DNA of 64,000 nt, from NCBI RefSeq assembly GCF_003987355.1, contig NZ_PIPR01000003.1:62001-126000 (forward strand), read 5' to 3'. The notes under the pieces were generated by a model that saw only the letters and a list, made by a program, of their open reading frames with translations, was not told where the DNA came from and made no database searches. Origin of the DNA: Pseudidiomarina aestuarii (GTDB lineage: Bacteria > Pseudomonadota > Gammaproteobacteria > Enterobacterales > Alteromonadaceae). A program made the translations under genes and the position numbers. This document shows, piece by piece, positions 47,913 to 56,517 of this stretch (positions are counted from its first letter, which is position 1; each line of letters opens with the position of its first letter).

Positions 47913-48004
47913 CATTTTACGCATTTTTTTAATTAATTGCACAGAGTAAATTGAACCTTTATTGTGCGACTTTGTCTGAGCGACCTCGTCAAGGAGAGGT
48001 ATCC

Positions 48005-49210
48005 ATGTTGCGAACCGTATGTAGTACGCTGGCTGTAGCTTTTTTAATCATATTTTTGAGTGGTTGCGATATGCCCAAGAAAAATTTCAAAGAACCTAAA
48101 GCCCTGCGCGTGGCAGCGTTCAATGTCAGTATGGATGCATCCAATTATCTGCAGCAGGCCGATATCCCCAGCCAAGGTGCAACCGCGCTGCAGCAGGCTC
48201 TCGCAGACCAGCACCCACAGATACGAGCCATCGCAGAAATCATACAACACACGCGTCCTGATGTGCTGGTGCTGAATGAATTTGATTACATCGACCGAGC
48301 CGAAGGCGTCGATCGTTTTCAAGCAGACTATCTGTCGGTCAGCCAAAACGGCGAAGCGCCAATTGACTACCCATACGTCTATTTAGCACCGGTAAATACC
48401 GGCAAGCCAAGCCCGTATGACTTGAACCGAGATGGAAAGGTTTCCAATTACGGCGATGATGCGTGGGGCTTTGGTTGGTACGAGGGGCAGTACGCCATGG
48501 TGGTGTTGTCGAAATATCCGATAGTTGAGAATGAGGTTCGCACCTTTCAGAACTTCAAATGGAAAGATATGCCAGGTGCATTACGTCCACTCATGCCGGC
48601 TACCAGCGAGTGGTGGTATCCGGATGAAGTCTGGGCCGAGTTCCCGTTGAGTTCCAAATCCCATTGGGACGTTCCGGTTCAGGTTGGCGAGCATCAGCTC
48701 CATGTGTTGGTCAGTCACCCAACGCCACCGGTATTTGATGGTGAAGAGAATCGCAATGGTCGACGCAATCATGATGAAGTTCGCTTTTGGGCCGACTACA
48801 TTCGTCCCGAGCACAGCGATTATATTTATGATGATCAAGGACGCGAGGGCGGTTTAGCGACTGATGCAGCTTTTGTCATTGCAGGTGACTTAAATGCCTC
48901 TGATGAAGGCGATGGTAATATCCCTGGCACTATTGAGCAATTGACCTTGCATCCACTGGTACAAGGTGACGTCGTGCCTCTAAGTGAAGGTGGTGCACAA
49001 CATTCCCCGGATAACCCAAAAGGGAGTAGCCACACAGCCAGTTGGCGCAAACGTGCCGATTACGTATTGCCGTCGGTAGCGGGTATTCGCGTTATCGATA
49101 GCGGCGTTTTCTGGCCGTCAGAAGGGCAACCCAAAGCTGATTTAGTCAGCTCTCGCGGGGCGTCTTCCGACCATCGTTTGGTGTGGCTAGACATCCAACT
49201 TCGAGATTAA
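48005..49210 (+). CDS. Endonuclease/exonuclease/phosphatase family lipoprotein
   Basis: About 401 residues. Lipoprotein signal with lipobox FLSGC, then an EEP-fold domain: LRVAAFNVS (metal-site Asn), DVLVLNEFDY (catalytic Glu), LVSHPTPP, VIAGDLNAS (Asp/Asn pair) and the final SSDHRLVWLDI (catalytic Asp-His). All catalytic motifs of the superfamily are visible. Members hydrolyse phosphodiesters; a secreted, membrane-anchored enzyme in this locus may release phosphate from phosphodiesters or nucleic acid. ATG 48005 follows AAGGAGAGG. It lies just upstream of phoB and is divergent from an Oar-like receptor. Confidence 0.85.
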   Translation: MLRTVCSTLAVAFLIIFLSGCDMPKKNFKEPKALRVAAFNVSMDASNYLQQADIPSQGATALQQALADQHPQIRAIAEIIQHTRPDVLVLNEFDYIDRAEGVDRFQADYLSVSQNGEAPIDYPYVYLAPVNTGKPSPYDLNRDGKVSNYGDDAWGFGWYEGQYAMVVLSKYPIVENEVRTFQNFKWKDMPGALRPLMPATSEWWYPDEVWAEFPLSSKSHWDVPVQVGEHQLHVLVSHPTPPVFDGEENRNGRRNHDEVRFWADYIRPEHSDYIYDDQGREGGLATDAAFVIAGDLNASDEGDGNIPGTIEQLTLHPLVQGDVVPLSEGGAQHSPDNPKGSSHTASWRKRADYVLPSVAGIRVIDSGVFWPSEGQPKADLVSSRGASSDHRLVWLDIQLRD

Positions 49211-49228
49211 CTTCACAAATTTGTATTA

Positions 49229-49262
49229 AATTCATAAAAGTGTCATAAAGAATCGTAATAAT
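49229..49262 (+). promoter_or_regulatory. Pho box and promoter of phoBR
   Basis: AATTCAT (49229) and GTGTCAT (49240) are 11 bases apart and AATAAT (49257-49262) begins 10 bases after the second. This is the usual autoregulation site of phoB. The ATG lies 33 bases further. Confidence 0.78.
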
Positions 49263-49294
49263 TGGCGGTGCAAATAAACGTTTAGGTGAAGCAC

Positions 49295-49981
49295 ATGTCG
49301 AGAAAGATTCTGATTGTTGAAGACGAAGCCCCAATTCGGGAAATGCTCAGTTTCGTCATGGAGCAACATGGTTACCAAGCAGTAGAAGCAGGGGATTACT
49401 CTACTGCTCTTGAGAAAATTATCGAACCCTTTCCAGACATGATTTTGTTGGACTGGATGCTCCCTGGTGGCTCAGGTATACAACTGGCAAAAAAATTAAA
49501 GAGTGATGACTTCACGCGGAGCATTCCCATTATTATGCTGACCGCGCGTGGAGAGGAAGAAGATAAAGTCCGCGGCCTCGAAGTCGGCGCTGATGACTAC
49601 ATCACGAAACCCTTCTCACCAAAAGAGCTGATGGCGCGGATGCGTGCTGTATTTCGCCGCGTGGCTCCAACCGCTTTGGACGAGCCGTTGGAAGTGGAAG
49701 GTTTAAAATTAGATCCAGTCTCGCATCGCGTCACAGGGTTTAATGATCGTTTAGACATGGGTCCTACCGAATTTAAGTTGTTGCACTTCTTTATGACACA
49801 TCCTGATCGGGTGTATAGTCGTGAGCAATTACTGGATCAAGTATGGGGAACCAACGTCTATGTGGAAGACCGCACGGTTGATGTTCACATTCGACGCCTA
49901 CGTAAAGCAATTTCAATGCATGGTCATGACCGCTTGGTACAAACCGTGCGTGGAGTCGGTTATCGGTTCTCTCATCGCTAA
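49295..49981 (+). CDS. phoB: Phosphate regulon response regulator PhoB
   Basis: Transcription activator of the phosphate regulon. 228 residues: receiver domain with acidic pocket VEDE (9-11), phospho-acceptor Asp53 in [11 protein letters not shown], switch Thr in [12 protein letters not shown] and Lys in [10 protein letters not shown]; then an OmpR-type winged helix (about 130-228) with [32 protein letters not shown] as the recognition region. ATG 49295 has AGGTGA upstream and matches the family start; GTG 49286 is less likely. phoR follows 17 bases after. Confidence 0.97.
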   Translation: MSRKILIVEDEAPIREMLSFVMEQHGYQAVEAGDYSTALEKIIEPFPDMILLDWMLPGGSGIQLAKKLKSDDFTRSIPIIMLTARGEEEDKVRGLEVGADDYITKPFSPKELMARMRAVFRRVAPTALDEPLEVEGLKLDPVSHRVTGFNDRLDMGPTEFKLLHFFMTHPDRVYSREQLLDQVWGTNVYVEDRTVDVHIRRLRKAISMHGHDRLVQTVRGVGYRFSHR

Positions 49982-49998
49982 GTTAAAGCGACGTAGCG

Positions 49999-51315
49999 AT
50001 GGATAAAAAATACTCCATTCTGTTTATCCTTCGAGGCCTACTGTGGTTCCTAATCCCAGTGGGCTTGTTCGGTTGGTTGCTAGGTTTGTTTTGGGAAATA
50101 CTGGCGCTAGCGCTGCTCGGACTCGTAGTCTGGCACTATTTCTACCAATACAAACTGGTCGATTGGTTGTGGCATCGCCGTACGCTGTTACCGCCCAGTG
50201 CTCCGGGCAGTTGGAGCTACATCTACGACGGTATTTATCGAACCCAACGCCGCAGTCAACAGCGCCGACGCGCGTTAGCTCGGTTATTACGACGTTTTCG
50301 CGAAGCTTCAGAAGCGATTCCCGATGCAGCCATTGTCTTTCGCAAAGACGGCGGGTTGATTTGGTGCAACAAGCTGGGGCAATTTTACTTCGGCTTAAAA
50401 TGGCCAGCCGACACCGGTATTCGTCTCTCTAACTTGATCCGTCATCCAGAGTTTATCGCTTACTTACAAAAGGGCGATTTCAGCGATGACATTCATTTAC
50501 CGTCGCCGGTTCGTGAAGATATTGAGCTCGAGATCCGAATTATGCCGTACAGCGATGATCAGTACCTATTGATGGCACGTGATGTCACGCAACTGCGCCA
50601 GTTGGATCAAATGCGCAAAGACTTCGTCGCCAACGTCTCTCATGAATTGAAAACACCTTTAACTGTATTGCAGGGCTATCTAGAAATGCTGGATGATGCC
50701 AGTGGCATGCCTGCTGAGATGCATCGCAAAGCGGTGCGCGATATGAATGCGCAAAGTACCCGGATGCGTAATTTAGTCGATCAACTGTTGTCTTTATCAC
50801 GCATGGATATCACCCGCGGTGATATTTTTGACCGCGTCGTCGACGTGCCGAAATTGCTGACGACCATTCAAGCCGACGCCGAACGACTGAATGCCGAACG
50901 TGGACACGAACTGGTCTTTGAAATCAGCTCAGAAAAACTCTACGGTCACGAAGATGAAATGCGCAGCGTGTTATCTAACTTGGTAACGAACGCCATTCAT
51001 TATACGCAGCCAGGTGGTCGCATTGTCGTGCGCTGGCGACCAGTGAATCAGCAAATGGAATTCAGTGTCTCTGACAATGGGCCGGGCATTCCCGCCGAAC
51101 ATATCCCTCGGCTTACTGAGCGCTTTTATCGAATCGATAAAGACCGCAACAGTAAAACCGGTGGTTCAGGGTTGGGGTTAGCGATTGTCCAGCAGGCGCT
51201 GGAACATCATCACTGCAAACTCAACATTGATTCCGTAGTAGGGCGTGGGTCGACGTTCTCATTTCGGGCCCCGGAAGAACTTGTCGTTCGTGACACTTTA
51301 TTGAAACAAATATGA
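49999..51315 (+). CDS. phoR: Phosphate regulon sensor histidine kinase PhoR
   Basis: Inner-membrane kinase/phosphatase of PhoB, controlled by the Pst-PhoU complex. 438 residues: two N-terminal membrane helices (about 7-50), a charged linker, a PAS domain (about 100-190, IPDAAIVFRKDGGLIWCNKL), the HisKA box with phospho-acceptor His215 in NVSHELKTPLTVLQGY, and HATPase_c with NLVTNAIHYT, DNGPGIP and GGSGLGLAI. Length and order match E. coli PhoR (431). The last bases run into the pstS Pho box region. Confidence 0.97.
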   Translation: MDKKYSILFILRGLLWFLIPVGLFGWLLGLFWEILALALLGLVVWHYFYQYKLVDWLWHRRTLLPPSAPGSWSYIYDGIYRTQRRSQQRRRALARLLRRFREASEAIPDAAIVFRKDGGLIWCNKLGQFYFGLKWPADTGIRLSNLIRHPEFIAYLQKGDFSDDIHLPSPVREDIELEIRIMPYSDDQYLLMARDVTQLRQLDQMRKDFVANVSHELKTPLTVLQGYLEMLDDASGMPAEMHRKAVRDMNAQSTRMRNLVDQLLSLSRMDITRGDIFDRVVDVPKLLTTIQADAERLNAERGHELVFEISSEKLYGHEDEMRSVLSNLVTNAIHYTQPGGRIVVRWRPVNQQMEFSVSDNGPGIPAEHIPRLTERFYRIDKDRNSKTGGSGLGLAIVQQALEHHHCKLNIDSVVGRGSTFSFRAPEELVVRDTLLKQI

Positions 51316-51318
51316 CAG

Positions 51319-51363
51319 CTTGACAAAGAATGTCATTAAACTGTCACATTCAATCTCTACACT
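51319..51363 (+). promoter_or_regulatory. Pho box and promoter of pstS
   Basis: CTTGACA (51319), ATGTCAT (51330) and CTGTCAC (51341) repeat every 11 bases; TACACT (51358-51363) begins 10 bases after the last. The array starts 4 bases after the phoR stop and precedes the pstS ATG by about 53 bases. Confidence 0.82.
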
Positions 51364-51416
51364 AGCTTCAATTCTTCATAAAGTCAGAGCGTCTGACATT
51401 GAACTTTGGAGTGTTT

Positions 51417-52388
51417 ATGAAACTCAAGCAAGCATTAATCGCAGTAAGCGTCGCAACTCTGATTGCTGGTCCAGCACTGGCACAAAAAGCGACTGACAAT
51501 TTGCCTGAATATGAAAAAGTAAGCGGCTTATCAGGTAACCTTTCTTCAGTAGGTTCAGATACTCTGGCCAACATGATGACGTTCTGGGCGGAAGAGTTTA
51601 AGCGCCAATATCCAAACGTAAACATGCAAATTCAAGCGGCTGGTTCTTCAACTGCACCACCTGCATTGACTGAAGGTACTTCAAACTTCGGTCCGATGAG
51701 CCGTGCCATGAAATCAAAAGAAATCGAAGCCTTCGAGAAGCGTCATGGTTACAAGCCAACGCAAGTTCGTGTTGCTATCGATGCTTTAGCAGTATTTGTT
51801 CATAAAGATAACCCGATTGAAGGCATGACCATTGCTGAAGTCGACGCAGTATTCTCAAATACGCGTTTATGCGGTGCCAATCAGCAGGTTCAACGTTGGA
51901 GCGACCTGGGTTTGACTGGCGCGTGGGAAAACCGTGATTTGCAGCTGTACGGTCGTAACTCAGTATCAGGTACTTATGGTTACTTTAAAGAAGTTGCGTT
52001 GTGTGACGGTGACTTCCGTCCAAACGTGAACGAGCAACCAGGTTCTGCTTCTGTTGTGCAGTCGGTCTCAACGTCAATCAACGCAATTGGTTACTCAGGT
52101 ATCGGTTACCTCACCTCTGGCGTAAAAACAGTACCTTTAGCTGTTGAAGAAGGCGCAGAGTTTGTTGATGCAACAACTGAGAACTCGCTAGCTGGTAAGT
52201 ACCCACTTGCTCGTTTCCTCTACGTGTACGTGAACAAGCACCCGAACAAACCACTGGATCCAGCAACCGCTGAATTTCTGAAAATGGTACTGTCAAAAAC
52301 GGGTCAAGAGATTGTCGATAAAGATGGATACATTCCATTGCCACTAGCAGTAGTCGAGCAAGAAATGGAACGTCTCGGCTTAAACTAA
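51417..52388 (+). CDS. pstS: Phosphate ABC transporter substrate-binding protein PstS
   Basis: Periplasmic binding protein for inorganic phosphate. About 323 residues with a signal peptide (about 1-22, ending ALAQ) and type II binding-protein lobes. Phosphate-contact segments appear as [19 protein letters not shown] (Ser/Thr loop), [11 protein letters not shown], and [14 protein letters not shown] (Arg, Ser, Gly, Thr). ATG 51417 has GGAG upstream. It is separated from pstCAB by asnC and asnA. A heptamer repeat array and terminator follow the stop. Confidence 0.95.
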   Translation: MKLKQALIAVSVATLIAGPALAQKATDNLPEYEKVSGLSGNLSSVGSDTLANMMTFWAEEFKRQYPNVNMQIQAAGSSTAPPALTEGTSNFGPMSRAMKSKEIEAFEKRHGYKPTQVRVAIDALAVFVHKDNPIEGMTIAEVDAVFSNTRLCGANQQVQRWSDLGLTGAWENRDLQLYGRNSVSGTYGYFKEVALCDGDFRPNVNEQPGSASVVQSVSTSINAIGYSGIGYLTSGVKTVPLAVEEGAEFVDATTENSLAGKYPLARFLYVYVNKHPNKPLDPATAEFLKMVLSKTGQEIVDKDGYIPLPLAVVEQEMERLGLN

Positions 52389-52392
52389 GAGC

Positions 52393-52497
52393 GCTAGTCG
52401 CTACTAGTTACTAGTTATTCGTTATTCGTTGTTCGTTAATCGTTAATCGACAAACGAACAACGACAAACGAACAACGACAAACGAACAACGAATAAA
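52393..52497. repeat. Array of fifteen heptamers, inverted in the middle
   Basis: Starting 5 bases after the pstS stop, 105 bases divide into 15 heptamers, each beginning with G. The first eight are of the GYTANTM/GTTNNTC kind (GCTAGTC, GCTACTA, GTTACTA, GTTATTC twice, GTTGTTC, GTTAATC twice); the last seven are the reverse-complement kind (GACAAAC and GAACAAC alternating three times, then GAATAAA). This includes three perfect 14-base tandem copies (52450-52491) and a 16-base perfect inverted repeat (52422-52437 with 52481-52496). The RNA can fold into a long hairpin before the pstS terminator. Confidence 0.85.
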
Positions 52498-52524
52498 GCG
52501 CTGGTTTTTTGCCAGCGCTTTTTT
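52495..52524 (+). terminator. Rho-independent terminator of pstS
   Basis: AAAGCGCTGG and CCAGCGCTTT form a 10-base stem with a T-rich 7-base loop, followed by Ts. The 3' part touches the asnC stop codon, so it may also end the convergent asnC transcript. Confidence 0.88.
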
Positions 52525-52975
52525 ATTGGGCGACTGAGATGTCGCGGAGGATCGGTTGTTGTAATGAGATGAGTGTTTCCGTTGCCTGGATCTCGTCGAT
52601 GGGTTGGATTTTTTCAATCAGTAAGTGCTGCAGGTCATCAATGGACTTCACAAATACTTTAATAAATACGCTGTACTGGCCTGTAGTGTAGTGTGCCTCG
52701 ACTACCTCAGGTAACGCTTGCAACTGTTTTAATGCGCTTGGGTAATCACCCGCTCGGGCTAAAGTGATGCCAATGAAACAACACACATCAAAGCCAAGTG
52801 CTCGCGGATTCACCGTCAGCTTGGCGCCGGTAATGATACCTTGCTGGCGCATTTTTTCGACGCGTACATGAATAGTGGCAGGGCTCACGCCATGCTGTTT
52901 AGCAATTTCGGCATAGGACGTGCGTGCATTCAGCAATAATGCGTCGAGAATCGCTTGGTCCAAATTATCGATCAT
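52523..52975 (-). CDS. asnC: Lrp/AsnC-family transcriptional regulator AsnC
   Basis: Regulator of asparagine synthetase A in E. coli, where asparagine blocks its activation of asnA. The 150-residue protein has the N-terminal helix-turn-helix (IDNLDQAILDALLLNARTSYAEIAKQHGVSPATIHVRVEKMRQQGIITGA) and a C-terminal RAM domain (CCFIGITLARAGDYPSALKQL, YTTGQYSVFIKVFVKSIDDLQ). It closely resembles E. coli AsnC and is divergent from asnA, which supports the name over generic Lrp. Confidence 0.95.
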   Translation of the reverse strand: MIDNLDQAILDALLLNARTSYAEIAKQHGVSPATIHVRVEKMRQQGIITGAKLTVNPRALGFDVCCFIGITLARAGDYPSALKQLQALPEVVEAHYTTGQYSVFIKVFVKSIDDLQHLLIEKIQPIDEIQATETLISLQQPILRDISVAQ

Positions 52976-53143
52976 TTAATGAGTCCGCCTTAAATAACGA
53001 GTTTTTTAATGTTTTATCAACCAAAGGCCATATTATTAAATTTTATATTTAAGTAAAGCGTTAATTTATTAAATGGTATTGATCGTATTGCTGATTTCGG
53101 TGAATGATGTCTCATCAAAACGATAAAAATATTGGAGAACATC
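52976..53143. promoter_or_regulatory. Divergent asnC-asnA control region
   Basis: A 168-base AT-rich gap with many TTAAAT/ATTTAA tracts between divergent asnC and asnA. AsnC-type regulators bind such AT-rich degenerate sites, but I cannot fix an exact operator. The asnA site GGAG lies 8 bases before its ATG. Confidence 0.5.
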
Positions 53144-54133
53144 ATGAAAACATCAACTTTCGCACAACAACAACTTCTCTTAAGCCAAGTGAAACACCAA
53201 TTCGCCTCAGCACTGGCACAGCAACTACAACTGATCCCGGTGCAAGCGCCGTTGATCATGGCCGCTGGGAGCGGTATGCAAGACGGCCTTGCTGGCCATG
53301 AGCAACCGGTTAAGGTACGCGTACAAGCCGAACAAGCTGACTACGAGGTGGTTCACTCGCTAGCAAAATGGAAACGCGCGCTGTTGGGTCAGCAACAATT
53401 TGCGGCAGGTTCCGGAATCGTAACGGACATGCGTGCGCTAAGACCCGACGAAGAAAAGCTTTCAGAACGCCACTCGGTGTTGGTTGAACAATGGGACTGG
53501 GAACGTGTCATCCAGCCGCAAGAACGCACTATCGCGACATTGAAAGAAACCGTTCGAGGTATTTACTCGGCATTAAAGCACACTGTCCGGGCGTTATATC
53601 CTGATGGTGACTTCCCAGTCGAATTACCGACCGATGTGACCTTTATCCACGCGGAGCAACTGCGCCAAGCGTATCCTGACTTAACGCCGAAGCAACGGGA
53701 ACGAGCTATCACTCATCAGCATAACGTCGTCTTTATTATTGGTATTGGCGGTGCGTTAGGTGACGGTGAAAAGCATGACGTTCGTGCGCCGGATTACGAT
53801 GACTGGACCTCCGCCACTGAGCTCGAATGGGCCGGCTTAAACGGTGATTTGTTGGTGTGGCATCCACTGCTTGACGATGCGCTTGAATTGTCGTCGATGG
53901 GTATTCGCGTAGATGCACCAGCACTGTTGCGTCAACTTGAACTCAGTGGCAAACACCAACATGCGCAATTGCCGTGGCATCGATTAGTTTTATCTGGGCA
54001 ATTACCGCAAACTATTGGCGGTGGTATCGGCCAGTCACGGGTAGCCATGTGGGTGTTGCAATATGACCATATTAGCGCCACCCAAGCGACTTTACTCGAC
54101 TTACCTAAACAGCCTGTCAGTGTAGCTGCATAG
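53144..54133 (+). CDS. asnA: Aspartate-ammonia ligase (asparagine synthetase A)
   Basis: Makes asparagine from aspartate, ammonia and ATP. The 329-residue protein is a class II aminoacyl-tRNA synthetase relative, as in E. coli (330). Seen: QAPLIMAAGSGMQDGL, VVHSLAKWKRALL, GIVTDMRALRPDEE, HSVLVEQWDWE, FIIGIGGAL and the C-terminal motif 3 region GGGIGQSRVAMWVL. ATG 53144 is used, with GGAG just upstream. It lies with asnC between pstS and pstC, and is followed by the pstC Pho box. Confidence 0.97.
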   Translation: MKTSTFAQQQLLLSQVKHQFASALAQQLQLIPVQAPLIMAAGSGMQDGLAGHEQPVKVRVQAEQADYEVVHSLAKWKRALLGQQQFAAGSGIVTDMRALRPDEEKLSERHSVLVEQWDWERVIQPQERTIATLKETVRGIYSALKHTVRALYPDGDFPVELPTDVTFIHAEQLRQAYPDLTPKQRERAITHQHNVVFIIGIGGALGDGEKHDVRAPDYDDWTSATELEWAGLNGDLLVWHPLLDDALELSSMGIRVDAPALLRQLELSGKHQHAQLPWHRLVLSGQLPQTIGGGIGQSRVAMWVLQYDHISATQATLLDLPKQPVSVAA

Positions 54134-54181
54134 ACAACTTTCAGTGAAAAAAGACACTTTCATGGCAGAAATATGACAGCG

Positions 54182-54215
54182 CTGTAACAATACTGTCATA
54201 GTTTGCCGCTATACT
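54182..54215 (+). promoter_or_regulatory. Pho box and promoter of pstCAB-phoU
   Basis: CTGTAAC (54182) and CTGTCAT (54193) are 11 bases apart; TATACT (54210-54215) begins exactly 10 bases after the second. It gives pstC and the genes behind it a phosphate-controlled promoter separate from that of pstS. Confidence 0.85.
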
Positions 54216-54256
54216 TGAACCCAGTAAAATTCACGAGCTAATTTCTGAGGGCAAGC

Positions 54257-56503
54257 ATGGCGGCATCCACACCCACTCGAATGGGGGCCAGCAATATTCG
54301 ACTACTCAAAGATAGAGCTGCACGCTGGGGGGTAACCTTTGGCGGCGTCCTAGTGTTAGTCGCATTACTGTTGATCTTCTTCTATTTGCTTTATGTCGTT
54401 GAACCGATTTTCCGCGGTGTCGATGTTGAGAAACAATCGTCGTTTACAGTGCCGGGTGAGGCAACAACCGTTGCGCTGGGCATGGAAGAACAGTCCGAAA
54501 TTGGCTATCGCTTCGCGGACTCGGGTCAGCTAACGTTCTTTGCACTGCAAGACCTGCCGCGCTCAAATGCTGAGCTCGGTGATGTGTTATTGCAAGAGCA
54601 GGTCACGCCCACTGCACCGACTGCATTTACGAAAACACAACCACAGAAGAAACGCTACGCCTACGCTATCGAAGGCGGTGAGGTGGTTATTGTTGAGCCG
54701 AAATTCCGGTCGCGGTTTGTCAATGGCCAACGCACGACAACTCCAGAAATTGCCATCATTACCGAAGACTCACCCATTCAAGTGGATGAAGAGGGGCGCG
54801 ACTTGGTCCAGCTCGCCTATGAGTATGATGGTGATGCAAGCTTATTCGCAGCGGTCACCGCAGACGGTAAGGCTATCGTCAATTCCATCAGCGCATCCCG
54901 TAACTTCATCACCGGTGCCGTCACGTTGGAATCCAAATTCACTGAATTGCCGGTGACCGGTGATATTGAGCAAGTGATTGTGACGCCTGACCTGAGACAA
55001 GTCATCATCCGTCAAAACAATCGCCTGTACATCTACGATGTGAGTCGCAGCGGTCAAGTGACCGAAAAGCAACTCCTGACTATCGACAAGCGCCTATATG
55101 GTGATGTGACGAGCATGCAATTGCTGGCTGGTGCCAGTTCGATCATGCTCGGCCATAGTTCGGGTCTTATCACGCAGTGGTTTGAAGTAGCAGGTGACGA
55201 GGGTCGCCGCTATCAATACATTCGCGAATTCAAATCCGGAAATAGCCCGATTGTGGATATCGTGGCTGAGTATTATCGCCGTACGTTCTATTCAGTCAAT
55301 GCCGAGGGAACGCTGGGCGTATTCCATACCACCTCTGAAGCTGATTTATATCAAGAGCAGCCAGATGGTGTGCGAGCTGAGCGAGTAGTTATCGATCCGC
55401 GCGCAAATACTCTGATGATGATGAGCGGCGATCAGCTGCATATCTTTGACTTGGACAACGAGCATCCGGAAGTAACCTGGAGCGGGTTGTGGCAAGAAAT
55501 TTGGTATGAGGGTTATCCAGAGCCCGATTATGTATGGCAGTCGACGTCTGGCTCTGATGACTTCGAGCCGAAGTTTAGCTTAGTGCCAATCTCATTCGGA
55601 ACCATCAAAGCGGCGGCTTATGCCATGTTGTTTGCGGTGCCCATTGGTCTTGCGGCTGCTGTTTATACTGCCTACTTTATGTCGCCTGCCGTGCGTAAAG
55701 TGGTTAAGCCTACCGTTGAAATTATGGAGGCATTACCGACCGTTATTCTCGGCTTCTTAGCGGGGTTGTGGCTTGCACCCGTGGTAGAGAATTATCTGCC
55801 TGGTATTGTCGCCACCGTTATTCTCGTGCCGACCGCTATTATTTTGCTGGCGTTTATTACCAGTGTACTGCCGAAAAACTATCGCAATTTCTTCACTGAT
55901 GGGCGCGCAGCACTGGTGCTGATTCCATTAGTCATGTTGGTTGGCTATGCCGCATTCAGCGCATCGCCGCTGGTGGAAGACTGGTTATTTGGCGGTAACG
56001 TTCGTCAGTTTATTACCAATGAATTGGGCATTACTTTCGACCAACGGAACTCGTTGGTGGTCGGTATTGCGATGGGCTTCGCGGTTATTCCAACCATTTT
56101 CTCGATTGCCGAAGATGCAGTATTTAGCGTGCCCAAGCACCTATCGAACGGATCACTCGCATTGGGTGCCACCACTTGGCAAACACTGACCAAAGTGGTC
56201 TTGCTGACAGCAAGCCCAGGTATCTTCTCGGCAGTTATGATGGGTCTGGGTCGCGCGGTTGGTGAAACCATGATTGTACTCATGGCTACCGGTAATACGC
56301 CGATTATGGACTGGAACATCTTTGAAGGTATGCGCACGTTGTCCGCCAACATTGCGGTCGAAATGCCAGAGTCGGAAGTGGGTAGTTCGCACTACCGCAT
56401 CCTGTTCTTGGCAGCCTTTGTATTGTTCGTCTTCACGTTCGTGTTTAACACGTTGGCTGAGTTTGTACGCCAGCGGTTGCGCGAAAAATATAGCTCGATG
56501 TAA
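54257..56503 (+). CDS. pstC: Phosphate ABC transporter permease PstC, with large periplasmic domain
   Basis: Inner-membrane permease of the Pst phosphate importer. At 748 residues it is more than twice E. coli PstC (319). One membrane segment at about 27-52 is followed by a periplasmic region of about 400 residues that has repeated beta-strands with D/W-containing turns (for example RLYIYDVSRSGQVTEKQ, MMMSGDQLHIFDLDNEHPE), suggesting a beta-propeller. The permease core starts at about 455 (FGTIKAAAYAMLFAVPIGLAAAVY), with EALPTVILGFLAGLW and the EAA loop SNGSLALGATTWQTLTKVVL. The long form is known in related marine gammaproteobacteria. Confidence 0.93.
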   Translation: MAASTPTRMGASNIRLLKDRAARWGVTFGGVLVLVALLLIFFYLLYVVEPIFRGVDVEKQSSFTVPGEATTVALGMEEQSEIGYRFADSGQLTFFALQDLPRSNAELGDVLLQEQVTPTAPTAFTKTQPQKKRYAYAIEGGEVVIVEPKFRSRFVNGQRTTTPEIAIITEDSPIQVDEEGRDLVQLAYEYDGDASLFAAVTADGKAIVNSISASRNFITGAVTLESKFTELPVTGDIEQVIVTPDLRQVIIRQNNRLYIYDVSRSGQVTEKQLLTIDKRLYGDVTSMQLLAGASSIMLGHSSGLITQWFEVAGDEGRRYQYIREFKSGNSPIVDIVAEYYRRTFYSVNAEGTLGVFHTTSEADLYQEQPDGVRAERVVIDPRANTLMMMSGDQLHIFDLDNEHPEVTWSGLWQEIWYEGYPEPDYVWQSTSGSDDFEPKFSLVPISFGTIKAAAYAMLFAVPIGLAAAVYTAYFMSPAVRKVVKPTVEIMEALPTVILGFLAGLWLAPVVENYLPGIVATVILVPTAIILLAFITSVLPKNYRNFFTDGRAALVLIPLVMLVGYAAFSASPLVEDWLFGGNVRQFITNELGITFDQRNSLVVGIAMGFAVIPTIFSIAEDAVFSVPKHLSNGSLALGATTWQTLTKVVLLTASPGIFSAVMMGLGRAVGETMIVLMATGNTPIMDWNIFEGMRTLSANIAVEMPESEVGSSHYRILFLAAFVLFVFTFVFNTLAEFVRQRLREKYSSM

Positions 56504-56517
56504 GCGAGAGGATTTCC

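Noticed and set aside
47941-48004. Upstream extension of the phosphoesterase by 18 residues
   Set aside because: ATG 48005 has a strong AAGGAGAGG and gives a proper lipoprotein signal.
52393-52497. CRISPR array
   Set aside because: Repeat units are 7 bases with no unique spacers and no cas genes nearby.
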